Shown here: piece by piece, positions 7,477-15,542 of the stretch
Numbering within the stretch: position 1 is the first letter of the stretch
Layout of the letters: every line of letters starts with the position of its first letter
Assembly (NCBI GenBank): GCA_018830905.1
Contig: JAHJRM010000002.1
Span: 1 to 23,216 of the forward strand
DNA: 23,216 nucleotides
Direction: 5' to 3'
DNA from: Nanobdellota archaeon
GTDB taxonomy: Archaea; Nanobdellota; Nanobdellia; Pacearchaeales; GW2011-AR1
Translations under genes and position numbers: made by a program
The notes under the pieces: model-generated
Told to the model about the DNA's origin: nothing
The model's database searches: none
Seen by the model: only the letters and a program-made list of their open reading frames with translations

Positions 7477-8423
7477 TTTGAACACCACGCCTCTATCTTG
7501 TCTTCACTCTTGATTTTTTTCCACAAAACAAAGAGATATGCCTTAAACAAATATCCCAAATTAGATAATAATTCCTCCCTAATCCGAAGGTTCTTAATCT
7601 CAAGACTCGACTCATCACTAACCTTTTTGAATAATGCAACGGAAGGGAGATAAACAAAAACTCTAAATATAAAATTTGAAAAACTTAAATGTCTCCAAGA
7701 GAATAGGATATCATTCTTGAATCTGAAGAAGAGTTTTGGGTCTTTTAAATTTTTCAATGACTGGTGAGCTTGGTGAATAACTTCTACTCCCCCATAGCTC
7801 TTAATTTTGAATCCTTTTTCTTTCGCTCTTAAACAGTAATCAGTATCTTCTAGTAAGTATGGAGAGAAATCTTCATCAAATCCCCCAATCTTTCTGATGA
7901 CTTCTTTTTTAATAAGCATGAAAGCACCCATTATATGATCAACATCAAGGAGGTCTTCTTTTCCTATTTCTGATAATTTTGAGATGTTCCATTTCTCCAA
8001 AAATCCCCCTGCATTTTGCATTCTCCTATCTGAATAAACAAGTTTGCATCCCATAATTCCTATGTCTTTGTCTTTTTCAGACAAGGCAACTAGATTTTTC
8101 AACCAATCTCTCTGAAAAACTTCTGTGTCATCGTTCAAAATCAAGAAGTAATCAGGATTATACTTTTCTTTTGCGATTTTTATTCCGATATTCATTGTTT
8201 TACTACATCCAAGATTTTTCTTATTTATCACAACTTCTACATCCTTAAATTTTCTTTTTATCTCTTTTCCAATTTTCCCTTCTCCAGAATCGTCCACAAC
8301 ATAAATTTTATAATTTTTGTAAGAAGTTGTTTTTTTTAAGGAGTTGATGCATTTTTCTAAAAGTTTAATCTGGTTGTAGGTTGGAATAATCATCGCAACT
8401 TTTTTCCCTGTATAACCTTTCAT
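7473..8423 (-). CDS. Glycosyltransferase family 2 (GT-A fold), rhamnosyltransferase-like
   Basis: A 316-residue protein of the GT2 family. It has MIIPTYNQ near the N-terminus, VVDDSGEG (42-49), the LNDDTEV donor/metal motif (96-102, DxD equivalent), a GAFMLIKKEV strand (166-175) and EDTDYCLRAKEKGF (192-205), containing the acceptor-side ED-x-D pattern of WbbL/rhamnosyltransferase-like proteins. The C-terminal ~80 residues are hydrophobic and basic (FRVFVYLP, YLFKAYLFVLWKKIK), suggesting membrane association. The start overlaps the upstream B12 radical SAM stop (ATGA) and has a strong ribosome binding site, GGTGGAGG, four bases before the ATG. The end overlaps the downstream GT4 the same way. 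All three proteins are therefore translationally coupled and probably act on the same glycan. Confidence 0.92.
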   Translation of the reverse strand: MKGYTGKKVAMIIPTYNQIKLLEKCINSLKKTTSYKNYKIYVVDDSGEGKIGKEIKRKFKDVEVVINKKNLGCSKTMNIGIKIAKEKYNPDYFLILNDDTEVFQRDWLKNLVALSEKDKDIGIMGCKLVYSDRRMQNAGGFLEKWNISKLSEIGKEDLLDVDHIMGAFMLIKKEVIRKIGGFDEDFSPYLLEDTDYCLRAKEKGFKIKSYGGVEVIHQAHQSLKNLKDPKLFFRFKNDILFSWRHLSFSNFIFRVFVYLPSVALFKKVSDESSLEIKNLRIREELLSNLGYLFKAYLFVLWKKIKSEDKIEAWCSK

Positions 8424-9727
8424 ATTTCCTCCACCTCTTCGGAGAGTCTCTTTCTCCCAGGAAGTTTACCTTCATATTCTTGCAATTTTCCTCTTTGCCG
8501 CCTTTGGTTAATCCAACTTCTAAATTCTCTTTCCATCTCTCCAAATTCGTCCCCCGAAAGATTTTCAGTCTCTATATTCCTAGAACCAAATCCATTCCCA
8601 TTTATTTGATAATATTTTTCAAAATCAGTATGAATTCTTGTTATCCCATATTTTTCCGGATTGTTCCAAACATCTGTTCCGGGATAGGGAACAAAATTAC
8701 TCACAAAATATTGGTCTGGGTCGGTTCTTTCTATAAAGCGTTGGGTTTCCTCTATAGTTTGAGGGTCTTCTCCAGGAAATCCGAGTACAAAGAAAGCACG
8801 GGAAATCAATCCCGCATCTTTTGCCCATTGAATAACTTCTTCATTTTTCCTAACCGTAGTCTGTTTATTCATTAAATCCAACATCTTTTGAGAACCACTC
8901 TCAATTCCCCACGCAATAGTTTCACATCCTGCATCCCTTAGTCTGAGGTAGTCTCCTGCAGTATCGTTTCCAGACCTTCCATGAGCCTTGAATCCAATTC
9001 CTAGCGGCCGAATTAAATCCAACATGCTTCCCAATCTTTTTTTATTTATTGTGAAGGTATCATCCTGAAAAATGAATTTGGTTATGCTATATCTTTCCTT
9101 AAGAAATTCTATTTCTTCTGCTACGTTTTCAGGAGACCTCCTCTTAATGGTTTTATGATGGTCCGCTAAACCACAAAATGAGCACTGATAGGGGCATCCT
9201 CTTGAAGTTAAAGTAGTCAATGCCAATTCTCCCCCTAGAGTTCTTTTATAACTAAGGGGGTCTATTAAATCATATGCAGGATTGGGATATATGTCTAGAT
9301 CTTCTTCAAGGGGCTTTCTATACACCCTCTTATTGTCAGGATAGTCTCTCGCTATGTCCACCATTATTTCTTCTCCTTCTCCAACTCCAATAATATCAAA
9401 AGCAGAAGATATTTCTCCCGGAATCGCAGTAGGATGCGCCCCTCCTGCAACAATCTTGGAGGCAGGATTTATCTCCTTACACATACGAGCAATTTGTTCC
9501 GAGATCGCCATTGTGGGGGCATACATAGTGGTTCCATAAATATCTGCCATTCCGATTTCCCATTCACTCTGAGGAATACCTGAAAGATCGTTTATTCGCA
9601 CCTCATGCCCATGTTTTCGCAAATTTGCCGCAATATACAAGAGTCCAAGCGGAGCATCAAGTCTATCTTCTATCGATTCTGGATGCGGAGGGTGCAAGAG
9701 TTCTACTGTTAATGAAGATTTGCTCAT
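8420..9727 (-). CDS. B12-binding radical SAM enzyme in a glycosyltransferase operon
   Basis: A 435-residue class B-type radical SAM protein. The N-terminal cobalamin-binding-like domain (about 1-130) has APLGLLYIAANLRKHGHEV and VAGGAHPTAIP and a GVGEGEE segment, without the DxHxxG histidine motif, as in many radical SAM members. The radical SAM core follows, with CPYQCSFC (C178, C182, C185), a QDDTF strand (221-225), WGIESGSQ (273-280) and GFPGEDPQTIEET (316-328). Such enzymes catalyse methylations at unactivated carbon or phosphorus, or other radical rearrangements. It is the first gene of an operon whose next two genes are glycosyltransferases joined by four-base overlaps. I infer that it modifies a sugar or the lipid carrier of this glycan. 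Lipid or hopanoid-type chemistry is an alternative. Confidence 0.87.
   Translation of the reverse strand: MSKSSLTVELLHPPHPESIEDRLDAPLGLLYIAANLRKHGHEVRINDLSGIPQSEWEIGMADIYGTTMYAPTMAISEQIARMCKEINPASKIVAGGAHPTAIPGEISSAFDIIGVGEGEEIMVDIARDYPDNKRVYRKPLEEDLDIYPNPAYDLIDPLSYKRTLGGELALTTLTSRGCPYQCSFCGLADHHKTIKRRSPENVAEEIEFLKERYSITKFIFQDDTFTINKKRLGSMLDLIRPLGIGFKAHGRSGNDTAGDYLRLRDAGCETIAWGIESGSQKMLDLMNKQTTVRKNEEVIQWAKDAGLISRAFFVLGFPGEDPQTIEETQRFIERTDPDQYFVSNFVPYPGTDVWNNPEKYGITRIHTDFEKYYQINGNGFGSRNIETENLSGDEFGEMEREFRSWINQRRQRGKLQEYEGKLPGRKRLSEEVEEI
8428..8435 (-). promoter_or_regulatory. Ribosome binding site of the GT2 gene
   Basis: The minus-strand sequence GGTGGAGG is an excellent match to the archaeal anti-Shine-Dalgarno and lies four bases before the ATG at 8423. 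It sits inside the 3' end of the preceding radical SAM gene, supporting coupled translation within the operon. Confidence 0.7.
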
Positions 9728-9748
9728 TTTTAAAAAATAGATGGGATG

Positions 9749-9758
9749 TTTATAAAAG
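9749..9758 (-). promoter_or_regulatory. TATA box of the B12 radical SAM-GT2-GT4 operon
   Basis: The minus-strand box cttttataaa is centred about 26 bases upstream of the ATG at 9727, in the 68-base gap after the methyltransferase gene. The operon transcript would be leaderless. Confidence 0.6.
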
Positions 9759-9795
9759 TTGTGAACTCTAAAATGGAAGACTTTTTTCTTATTGT

Positions 9796-10521
9796 TTAAT
9801 GCTTTGATCTTATCTTTTTCAGAAATCCTCGTGGATTTGCAGTCAATAAAAATCTTTCTCTAGTTTTATCTATCTCAAAATCATTATTGTTTTTCATAAA
9901 CTCCTCAATAGCTTCCATAGGTCCCGCTCCAAAATTTTTATGAACGGGATGCCCATTCATATTTGAATCCTCTACAATCAGATAACACCCCTCACTTACC
10001 ATATTATTATACGCTTTCAATTCATTTAACACATTATTTTTATCATGGTCAGAATCAAGTATTACCATAACTCTCTTTCCATTCCCCAAAAAACTTTTAA
10101 CTTTTTCCAGAATTTCTCTTGAGGTAGATTTTCCGTTTAGGTAATTTATCCTTTTATGCTTCGGACACTTTTTGTTATAGATGTCTATTGTAACAATTTC
10201 TCCCTTGCCAATTAAATCAAAAAGATGAGCAAAAAATAAAGCACTACCTCCCTGATTGGTCCCACATTCAATTATTAGATCTGGCTTGGTTTCATAGATT
10301 ATTTCTTGATAGGTTATTAAGTCAGTGGGATATTTTATGATATCTACTCCGAACCATTTAAACCGGTCACATTTATCCTGAAAAAATAATCTATGGAAAT
10401 TGTCGATTGTTTCTTGCCTTTCCCTTATTGGAATGCCCTTTTCTTTACTTAGTACTGTTCTTACCATCCTAAACAACTTGTCAAAGCTAAATCTTCTTAA
10501 TCTTCTAATTATTTCATCCAT
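9796..10521 (-). CDS. Cephalosporin hydroxylase (CmcI)-family methyltransferase
   Basis: A 241-residue protein with the CmcI/rhamnosyl O-methyltransferase pattern. KWFGVDIIKYPTDLITYQE (55-73) is the family signature region. The SAM-binding motif I is PDLIIECGTNQGGSALFFA (80-98), followed by EIVTIDIY (108-115). The metal-binding acidic segment is VILDSDHD (153-160), then GCYLIVEDSNMNG (178-190) and the C-terminal RERFLLTANPRGFLK (221-235). Despite the family name, most relatives are SAM- and metal-dependent O-methyltransferases acting on antibiotics or on sugar hydroxyls of surface glycans. With glycosyltransferases on both sides, O-methylation of a sugar in this glycan is the most likely role (inference). 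It has its own TATA-like box and forms a single-gene unit. Confidence 0.87.
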   Translation of the reverse strand: MDEIIRRLRRFSFDKLFRMVRTVLSKEKGIPIRERQETIDNFHRLFFQDKCDRFKWFGVDIIKYPTDLITYQEIIYETKPDLIIECGTNQGGSALFFAHLFDLIGKGEIVTIDIYNKKCPKHKRINYLNGKSTSREILEKVKSFLGNGKRVMVILDSDHDKNNVLNELKAYNNMVSEGCYLIVEDSNMNGHPVHKNFGAGPMEAIEEFMKNNNDFEIDKTRERFLLTANPRGFLKKIRSKH

Positions 10522-10537
10522 TTTTTCTTCTCATTGA

Positions 10538-10548
10538 CATATAAAAAT
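10538..10548 (-). promoter_or_regulatory. TATA box of the CmcI-family gene
   Basis: The minus-strand sequence atttttatatg is centred about 23 bases before the ATG at 10521, slightly closer than the 25-27 bases seen elsewhere in the window. Confidence 0.45.
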
Positions 10549-10578
10549 ATTCATTTTACTCCTTTTTAATTTTTACTC

Positions 10579-11445
10579 TTACTTCTTTTGAGCCTCTCCA
10601 CCATTTTTTCCAAACCAAAATCCAGCGAAGTAAGGAACTCCTCGGAGACTTCTAAGGATAAAGCTCTTTACACTCAAAGAGGAATTTCTTCCATCAAATT
10701 TTCTATACTTATGCTTCATACTTATCAATCTAGGGTAAAATCCAGTCTTATGAAATTCCCTTGTGACTTTCCCCCATCTATACTGCTTCTTAATCAATTT
10801 AATAATATTGTCTGGTTCCATATGTTGCACACCAGGCCTTTCTTTATCTCCAACAAATCCTATCTTGTCAGTCAATTTCTTGATTTCATAAGTGGTTATA
10901 ATATGGTCCTGAGCACTACATAAGGGAATTGCATCTTTGGGAATATTCTTGAATACTTTTATTAATAAAGCCCTTTTAAAAAATCTTGGGAGAACAACCG
11001 ATAAATCTTTACCCTCTTTCATATATTCCTGAACAAGAATCCTATCAGCATCGTACAACGATGGTAACCATTTATCCCTGTTGTAAGCTCTTTCATATAA
11101 CCATAGACAATCCTTATCCTTCATAGCTTCAACACAATTCTCTATTGTTTCAGAATCAAGTATCTGGTCAGAATCAAGGAACAACACATACTCTCCTTTA
11201 CTTTCTTCGGCCCCCCTTATTCTTGCTTCAAGAAGACCTCCCTTACACATCACCACTCTGCATCCGTGCTTCTTCGCAATCTCGAGAGTCCTGTCTTTGC
11301 TATAACTATCAACAACTAGAATTTCTACATTTTTGTAAATCTGATTCTTCACAGCCTCAACAGTCATGGCAAGCGTTTTCTCAGAGTTAAATGTAGGAAT
11401 GTTCACAGAAACAAGCGGACTTTTTGCTTTTTTGTGCCTAACCAT
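10579..11445 (-). CDS. Glycosyltransferase family 2 (GT-A fold)
   Basis: A 288-residue GT2. It has VSVNIPTFNSEKTLAMTVEA at the N-terminus, EILVVDSYSKDRT (41-53), LLEARIRGAEESKGEYVLFL leading into the DSD metal/donor motif (91-93), and a C-terminal region, IKLIKKQYRWGKVTREF (214-230), that holds the acceptor-side (Q/R)xxRW-like pattern. A longer frame from 11481 would overlap the upstream gene by 44 bases; the ATG at 11445 overlaps it by only 8 bases (ATGGTTAG) and has GGATGG nearby upstream, so it is preferred. It should transfer one sugar from a nucleotide- or dolichyl-linked donor. It follows the GT4 gene in a two-gene operon. Donor and acceptor are unknown. Confidence 0.9.
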   Translation of the reverse strand: MVRHKKAKSPLVSVNIPTFNSEKTLAMTVEAVKNQIYKNVEILVVDSYSKDRTLEIAKKHGCRVVMCKGGLLEARIRGAEESKGEYVLFLDSDQILDSETIENCVEAMKDKDCLWLYERAYNRDKWLPSLYDADRILVQEYMKEGKDLSVVLPRFFKRALLIKVFKNIPKDAIPLCSAQDHIITTYEIKKLTDKIGFVGDKERPGVQHMEPDNIIKLIKKQYRWGKVTREFHKTGFYPRLISMKHKYRKFDGRNSSLSVKSFILRSLRGVPYFAGFWFGKNGGEAQKK

Positions 11446-12487
11446 TTTGTACCATCCAAAACAAATTTTCATATTCTTCAACTGTTTTGTCCCAATTGAA
11501 GTTTTTGCTGAAGCTAAGTGCTTTATTCCCCATGGAAATCCTCAATTTTTTATTCTTTATCAACATTTCTGTTTTCTGCTTGAATTCAACGTAATCATTA
11601 ACAACAAATCCAGATTCTCCGTTGGAGATTACCTCAGGTATTGAACCTTTTGAATATCCTACTGAAGGTTTAGCACACATCGCTGCCTCAACAAAAATTA
11701 ATCCAAAGCCTTCCCATTTTGAGCCGGAAACAAAAAATGAACATTCTTGATAATGCTTCACGAGGTCCTCTCGAGAGATTCTTCCCAAAAATTCAACTTT
11801 ATCAGCACCGATTTTTTCAGAGTAATCTTTAAGTTGATTCTCCAATGGTCCAGACCCTGCGATATAAACCGGGAAATCCAATTCCTTGCTTAATTTGACC
11901 AACTCATGAATTCCTTTGTGTTCTTCAAGCCTTCCGACAAAAAACATATATTCTTCGTCTTTGTGAGTTGGTTTAAATTCTTCACTCGCCCCAAGATAAA
12001 TTACTTTAATCTTTTCTGCGGGAATAGATTCTGCCAAATTTCTCTTAAGAAATTCTGAAATTGTTACAGAAACTTTGTTTCTTTTAAGTCCTCTTAAAAC
12101 AAATTTATTGAAAAAAGTTCTTATTTTATTTCCTGACAACGGATTCCCATTCCAAGTAACGATTGCGGGCAGCCCTCTAAATGCAGGATTCAAAGAAGAA
12201 TGTTGAACACTCATGATATCAAATCGATAATGTTTTTGCAATCTTAGAACTTCTCGCCTAAACCTAAGGATATTAGGGATATAGGAAAAAGAATCTTTAA
12301 TATTACTCCCTGTTAACAATTTTCTTCCGTTTATTTTTATGATTCTAAAGTTATCTTCTGGGAAATCTGATTCCGAGGCTATTACAAAAACTTCATGCTT
12401 TTTCCCCAAGCGTCTAGCAACCTCATAAATAACTGTATCTACTCCCCGACCTTCCAGAAAAGTATCATTAACAAATGCAATTCTCAT
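11438..12487 (-). CDS. Glycosyltransferase family 4 (GT-B fold)
   Basis: A 349-residue GT4. The N-terminal half begins MRIAFVNDTFLEGRGVDTV, the usual glycine-containing first loop. The C-terminal half has FFVGRLEEHKGIHELV (182-197), IAGSGPLENQL (209-219) and a textbook EX7E motif, EGFGLIFVE (259-267), followed by SKGSIPEVISNGESGFVV (279-296), which contacts the donor phosphates. It is the first gene of a two-gene unit with the GT2 at 10579-11445 and has its own TATA box in the 46-base gap after AglB. It is expected to be a retaining glycosyltransferase at the cytoplasmic membrane face building the lipid-linked glycan. Sugar identity cannot be assigned. Confidence 0.92.
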   Translation of the reverse strand: MRIAFVNDTFLEGRGVDTVIYEVARRLGKKHEVFVIASESDFPEDNFRIIKINGRKLLTGSNIKDSFSYIPNILRFRREVLRLQKHYRFDIMSVQHSSLNPAFRGLPAIVTWNGNPLSGNKIRTFFNKFVLRGLKRNKVSVTISEFLKRNLAESIPAEKIKVIYLGASEEFKPTHKDEEYMFFVGRLEEHKGIHELVKLSKELDFPVYIAGSGPLENQLKDYSEKIGADKVEFLGRISREDLVKHYQECSFFVSGSKWEGFGLIFVEAAMCAKPSVGYSKGSIPEVISNGESGFVVNDYVEFKQKTEMLIKNKKLRISMGNKALSFSKNFNWDKTVEEYENLFWMVQNG

Positions 12488-12508
12488 ACATTTGCTAGAA
12501 AATCTTCT

Positions 12509-12517
12509 ATTTTAAAG
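12509..12517 (-). promoter_or_regulatory. TATA box of the GT4-GT2 unit
   Basis: The minus-strand box ctttaaaat is centred about 26 bases before the ATG at 12487. The position indicates a transcript separate from AglB, with a leaderless start. Confidence 0.5.
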
Positions 12518-12533
12518 ATTATGTAACTAAAAA

Positions 12534-15494
12534 CTAGACTTTAAAATCCAGGTCATCAAAAGGTGCAAATGGAATATCTCCTTGCCCAATTCCTCCATAC
12601 TTATCTCTTTCCAGAAACTCTGGTCTCGAAAGAATCTCTTTTGGAATCTTTCTTGTATCCCATATCTTTATTGGACCTCTGAATCCTTGGTAGTAAACAA
12701 ATTCTCCAGAGTTTACTCCTTGTGCTGAAAGACTCTGAACAAGAATATCATCTTCTTGATGCACCAGATTTATCGTAGGATACCTATCAAAAGGATCATT
12801 CATCAGATAAAGTTGCGCAAACAATGTATCTTTGGTTCTTGAAGAAAGATATATCGCAGCACCAGTGTTTTCAACCTGAAGACCACTTGTAGGATTTAAA
12901 GACACTGAAGGGAACAAATATGCTATGGAATCAATTCCAGACTTGAAGTCAAGTATCTCTCCGTTATAATAAATGTATCTAACTGGAACTTTAGACTGAA
13001 TCCCATTATAGTAAAAGATTGCATCGGGTTGTGCAAAGGATAAATCCGTTTCTGTCCTTGAAGATTCAATTACCATGCCTATGAGTAAGGCCTTATAATC
13101 AGGGTCCCCCACATCATTGTAACTTGCCCCTGGAAGGAATATCTCTCCGTCTTCGGAATTGTAAATGAGGTCATCATCTACTCCAGACACTCCTCCATAA
13201 ACGGTTGTTTTCTTCCCTTCAGTTTCAAAAGTTTGACTACTATCCATAGTCATCATTGGTATTGAGCTGAATCTATCCCAATCTTCATTACTTCCAATCT
13301 TGCTATACGCAGGATATTTCCCAGCATCCGTTGAATCTATAAGTAAGTATGAGATGTTAAGGCTCTTCATCATGCTCAACGCAGTCTCCGGCTGAGAAGT
13401 TGTTAGGATATATCTGGCGCTTTCGTAAGTGAACGCAAAACTAGGGTGCCCTCCGTCGGTAAGAGTCGGCCTTTCTCCCAAAGTCTGAACCCAGTATCCA
13501 TAATCCCACCAATGCACAAAGATAGATTCTACGGGAGTATTATCTCTTACCCAACCCATAGCTTTCTGCCACTGCTGTGCGTAAATTGAAGGGACCGTCG
13601 CTTTGGCTTCTTGTACTGTCATTATTGCCTGCGAGGCAAAAGTTCCTGTAATTAACAAGAGAGCAATTATGAAGGAGACTCCTAAAAACAGCTTAGACGT
13701 AGAACTCTTCGCATTCACGGTGTACTCTGAAAATCTGACTAAGAAGTATGATGAAACGATAATAATCAACGGAGCTATAATGAAAAACAATCTAACCGCA
13801 CCCCTCATGGAAACGATTGCTAAGAATGAAAATGACAAAATTAGAAGATATGAAAATTTAATATTCCTGAAATCTGAAATTGTTTTTTCATCGTGGTCTT
13901 TGTAAGCTTTAACATAAGTGTAAAGAACTGTAAGCCCAAAAGAAATCAGACCACCGAAGTAAAGCAACTTTGATAGAGCATTGTTTCCATTCAGCAAACT
14001 ACTTTCAGAAATTCGACTAAACATGAAAGTAACAATGAAAATTATGAATAGCAAGTTGAATCTGAGTTTTATTTTCTTGCTGAAATTTTTTGTTGCTTCA
14101 TAAAACATAATTATTGTTCCAAGGAAGAAAGCCCAGAAGAGATATCCGAAGCTTTGGAATACTTCTGCAAAATAAGGAGCTCTATTCTCTGCAACAGTCA
14201 GTCCAATTCGTCCTCCCCCAAAAGGACTTAAGAGGCTGTTGATTACTTGCGAAAAAATCCCAAGGACAAAATCAGGTTTTAATATGAGCATTCCAATAAA
14301 TCCTAGTACTAATGCAACGATTATTGAGCGTATGCTTCTTGAAAGCCCAAACCTCCTTTCTATTTTCAAAATATCTTTTATTTTCTGTTTGTTAATCACC
14401 CAATCTACAAACATGATGAATAGAACTCCCAATGCTAAACCAGTATTACTAATGCTCGACACTATTGTGTACAAACTCTTTGTTTTTATCAATTCTATAA
14501 AAAGAGCAACACTTCCCCAAGAACAAAAGATTATCATATTCCTTCTTCTCTCTGCTTGGAATAAAAATGCTAAAAATGCAGCTAGGGCAAAAGTCATGTA
14601 AATATATCTGAATCCACCCCAGGTGAAAGACATAGCTCCAGTGAACAATCCTGCAAGAGCCCCGTATGAAATTCTTCTTCGAATGCTTTCCTGTTTCCAT
14701 GCTAATATGAAGAATAAAAATGCTAACCAGAACCAAACCATTCCGAGACTTTCAATTTCAGGAATTCCTCCTGTAGTTCTGTGAAGCATAGAACTATTGA
14801 AAATATAAAAAACCGTTGCGATAATTGAAGCCAGCGTGGCTTTCTTCTCTGAAAATTTAAATGTGAACAAAGTTCTTACAAAAAGGAAAAAGAAGATTGT
14901 GGCCAGAACTGAAAAAATAACTGGTGCTATGATTGCAGCGTATGTAATGGAGGTGGTTGTAATCAATGAGAGGGCCTTGTAAATAAAGAAGATGGCCCAG
15001 GGCATCATACTTGCATATGCGTAATTCTTTGTTCCCAATGGGGCAGACCGCATAATATCTGGGTCTTGAAGTGTTCCTTGAGAAATCTCCGTCACATGTC
15101 TTAAATATAAAAACGGATCCAAGTCAGGTCCAAGAGTCCAGTCACCAGTGCTTACATCTTTCAGTCCAGAAAAGTTTTGCGTTCTCACAAAACCTGTCGC
15201 AAGGAGGAGCCATAATAAAATCGGAATAAACATTAAGGAATATCTTTCATAGTATGCAGCAACAGTTGAGAGTGCCAGCATAAACGCTAAAAAAGCCCAG
15301 AGCATCGAGGGTAATAGAAAGAAAAACTGGAACAGGGCAAATCTTCCAAAGAAACCGGAACCAAATTGAGTCTGGACTAATATAGATACCAAGAGGAAGA
15401 ACACAGTTGATATCGAAAACCAAAGAACCCAATTATTCTTTCCTACAATTTTTTTCAACCTAGAAAAGTTGATGTCAATAGTCTCTTCGCTCAT
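12534..15494 (-). CDS. aglB: Oligosaccharyltransferase AglB (STT3 family)
   Basis: A 986-residue membrane protein with all the main STT3 signatures. These are the first acidic motif in external loop 1 (GPDLDP, D124/D126), the second diacidic motif EIE (246-248 in GIPEIES), the external loop 5 motif TVAE (433-436), and the WWDYG acceptor-recognition motif (662-666) at the start of the soluble C-terminal domain. Thirteen-odd hydrophobic segments precede about 360 soluble residues. The enzyme transfers the lipid-linked oligosaccharide to asparagine in N-x-S/T sites on the outer membrane face. The first acidic motif lies about 70-80 residues further in than usual, because the N-terminus has roughly three hydrophobic segments (about 21-43, 52-78, 88-104) instead of one. 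It is monocistronic by its own TATA box and stands next to the glycosyltransferase genes and the AglH-type gene. Confidence 0.96.
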   Translation of the reverse strand: MSEETIDINFSRLKKIVGKNNWVLWFSISTVFFLLVSILVQTQFGSGFFGRFALFQFFFLLPSMLWAFLAFMLALSTVAAYYERYSLMFIPILLWLLLATGFVRTQNFSGLKDVSTGDWTLGPDLDPFLYLRHVTEISQGTLQDPDIMRSAPLGTKNYAYASMMPWAIFFIYKALSLITTTSITYAAIIAPVIFSVLATIFFFLFVRTLFTFKFSEKKATLASIIATVFYIFNSSMLHRTTGGIPEIESLGMVWFWLAFLFFILAWKQESIRRRISYGALAGLFTGAMSFTWGGFRYIYMTFALAAFLAFLFQAERRRNMIIFCSWGSVALFIELIKTKSLYTIVSSISNTGLALGVLFIMFVDWVINKQKIKDILKIERRFGLSRSIRSIIVALVLGFIGMLILKPDFVLGIFSQVINSLLSPFGGGRIGLTVAENRAPYFAEVFQSFGYLFWAFFLGTIIMFYEATKNFSKKIKLRFNLLFIIFIVTFMFSRISESSLLNGNNALSKLLYFGGLISFGLTVLYTYVKAYKDHDEKTISDFRNIKFSYLLILSFSFLAIVSMRGAVRLFFIIAPLIIIVSSYFLVRFSEYTVNAKSSTSKLFLGVSFIIALLLITGTFASQAIMTVQEAKATVPSIYAQQWQKAMGWVRDNTPVESIFVHWWDYGYWVQTLGERPTLTDGGHPSFAFTYESARYILTTSQPETALSMMKSLNISYLLIDSTDAGKYPAYSKIGSNEDWDRFSSIPMMTMDSSQTFETEGKKTTVYGGVSGVDDDLIYNSEDGEIFLPGASYNDVGDPDYKALLIGMVIESSRTETDLSFAQPDAIFYYNGIQSKVPVRYIYYNGEILDFKSGIDSIAYLFPSVSLNPTSGLQVENTGAAIYLSSRTKDTLFAQLYLMNDPFDRYPTINLVHQEDDILVQSLSAQGVNSGEFVYYQGFRGPIKIWDTRKIPKEILSRPEFLERDKYGGIGQGDIPFAPFDDLDFKV

Positions 15495-15514
15495 ATTAGA
15501 AACAAGAAGAATTG

Positions 15515-15524
15515 GTTTTAAAAC
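15515..15524 (-). promoter_or_regulatory. TATA box of aglB
   Basis: The palindromic box gttttaaaac is centred about 25.5 bases upstream of the ATG at 15494 in a 48-base intergenic gap, giving a leaderless aglB transcript. Confidence 0.6.
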
Positions 15525-15542
15525 TTTGTTGATTGGAATTTT

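Noticed and set aside
7477..7488. GTG start at 7488 for the GT4 gene
   Set aside because: The ATG at 7476 gives the ATGA overlap, has GGTG at proper spacing and starts at the conserved first beta strand.
11446..11481. Longer GT2 start at 11481
   Set aside because: It would overlap the GT4 gene by 44 bases and adds residues without family similarity before the GT-A start.
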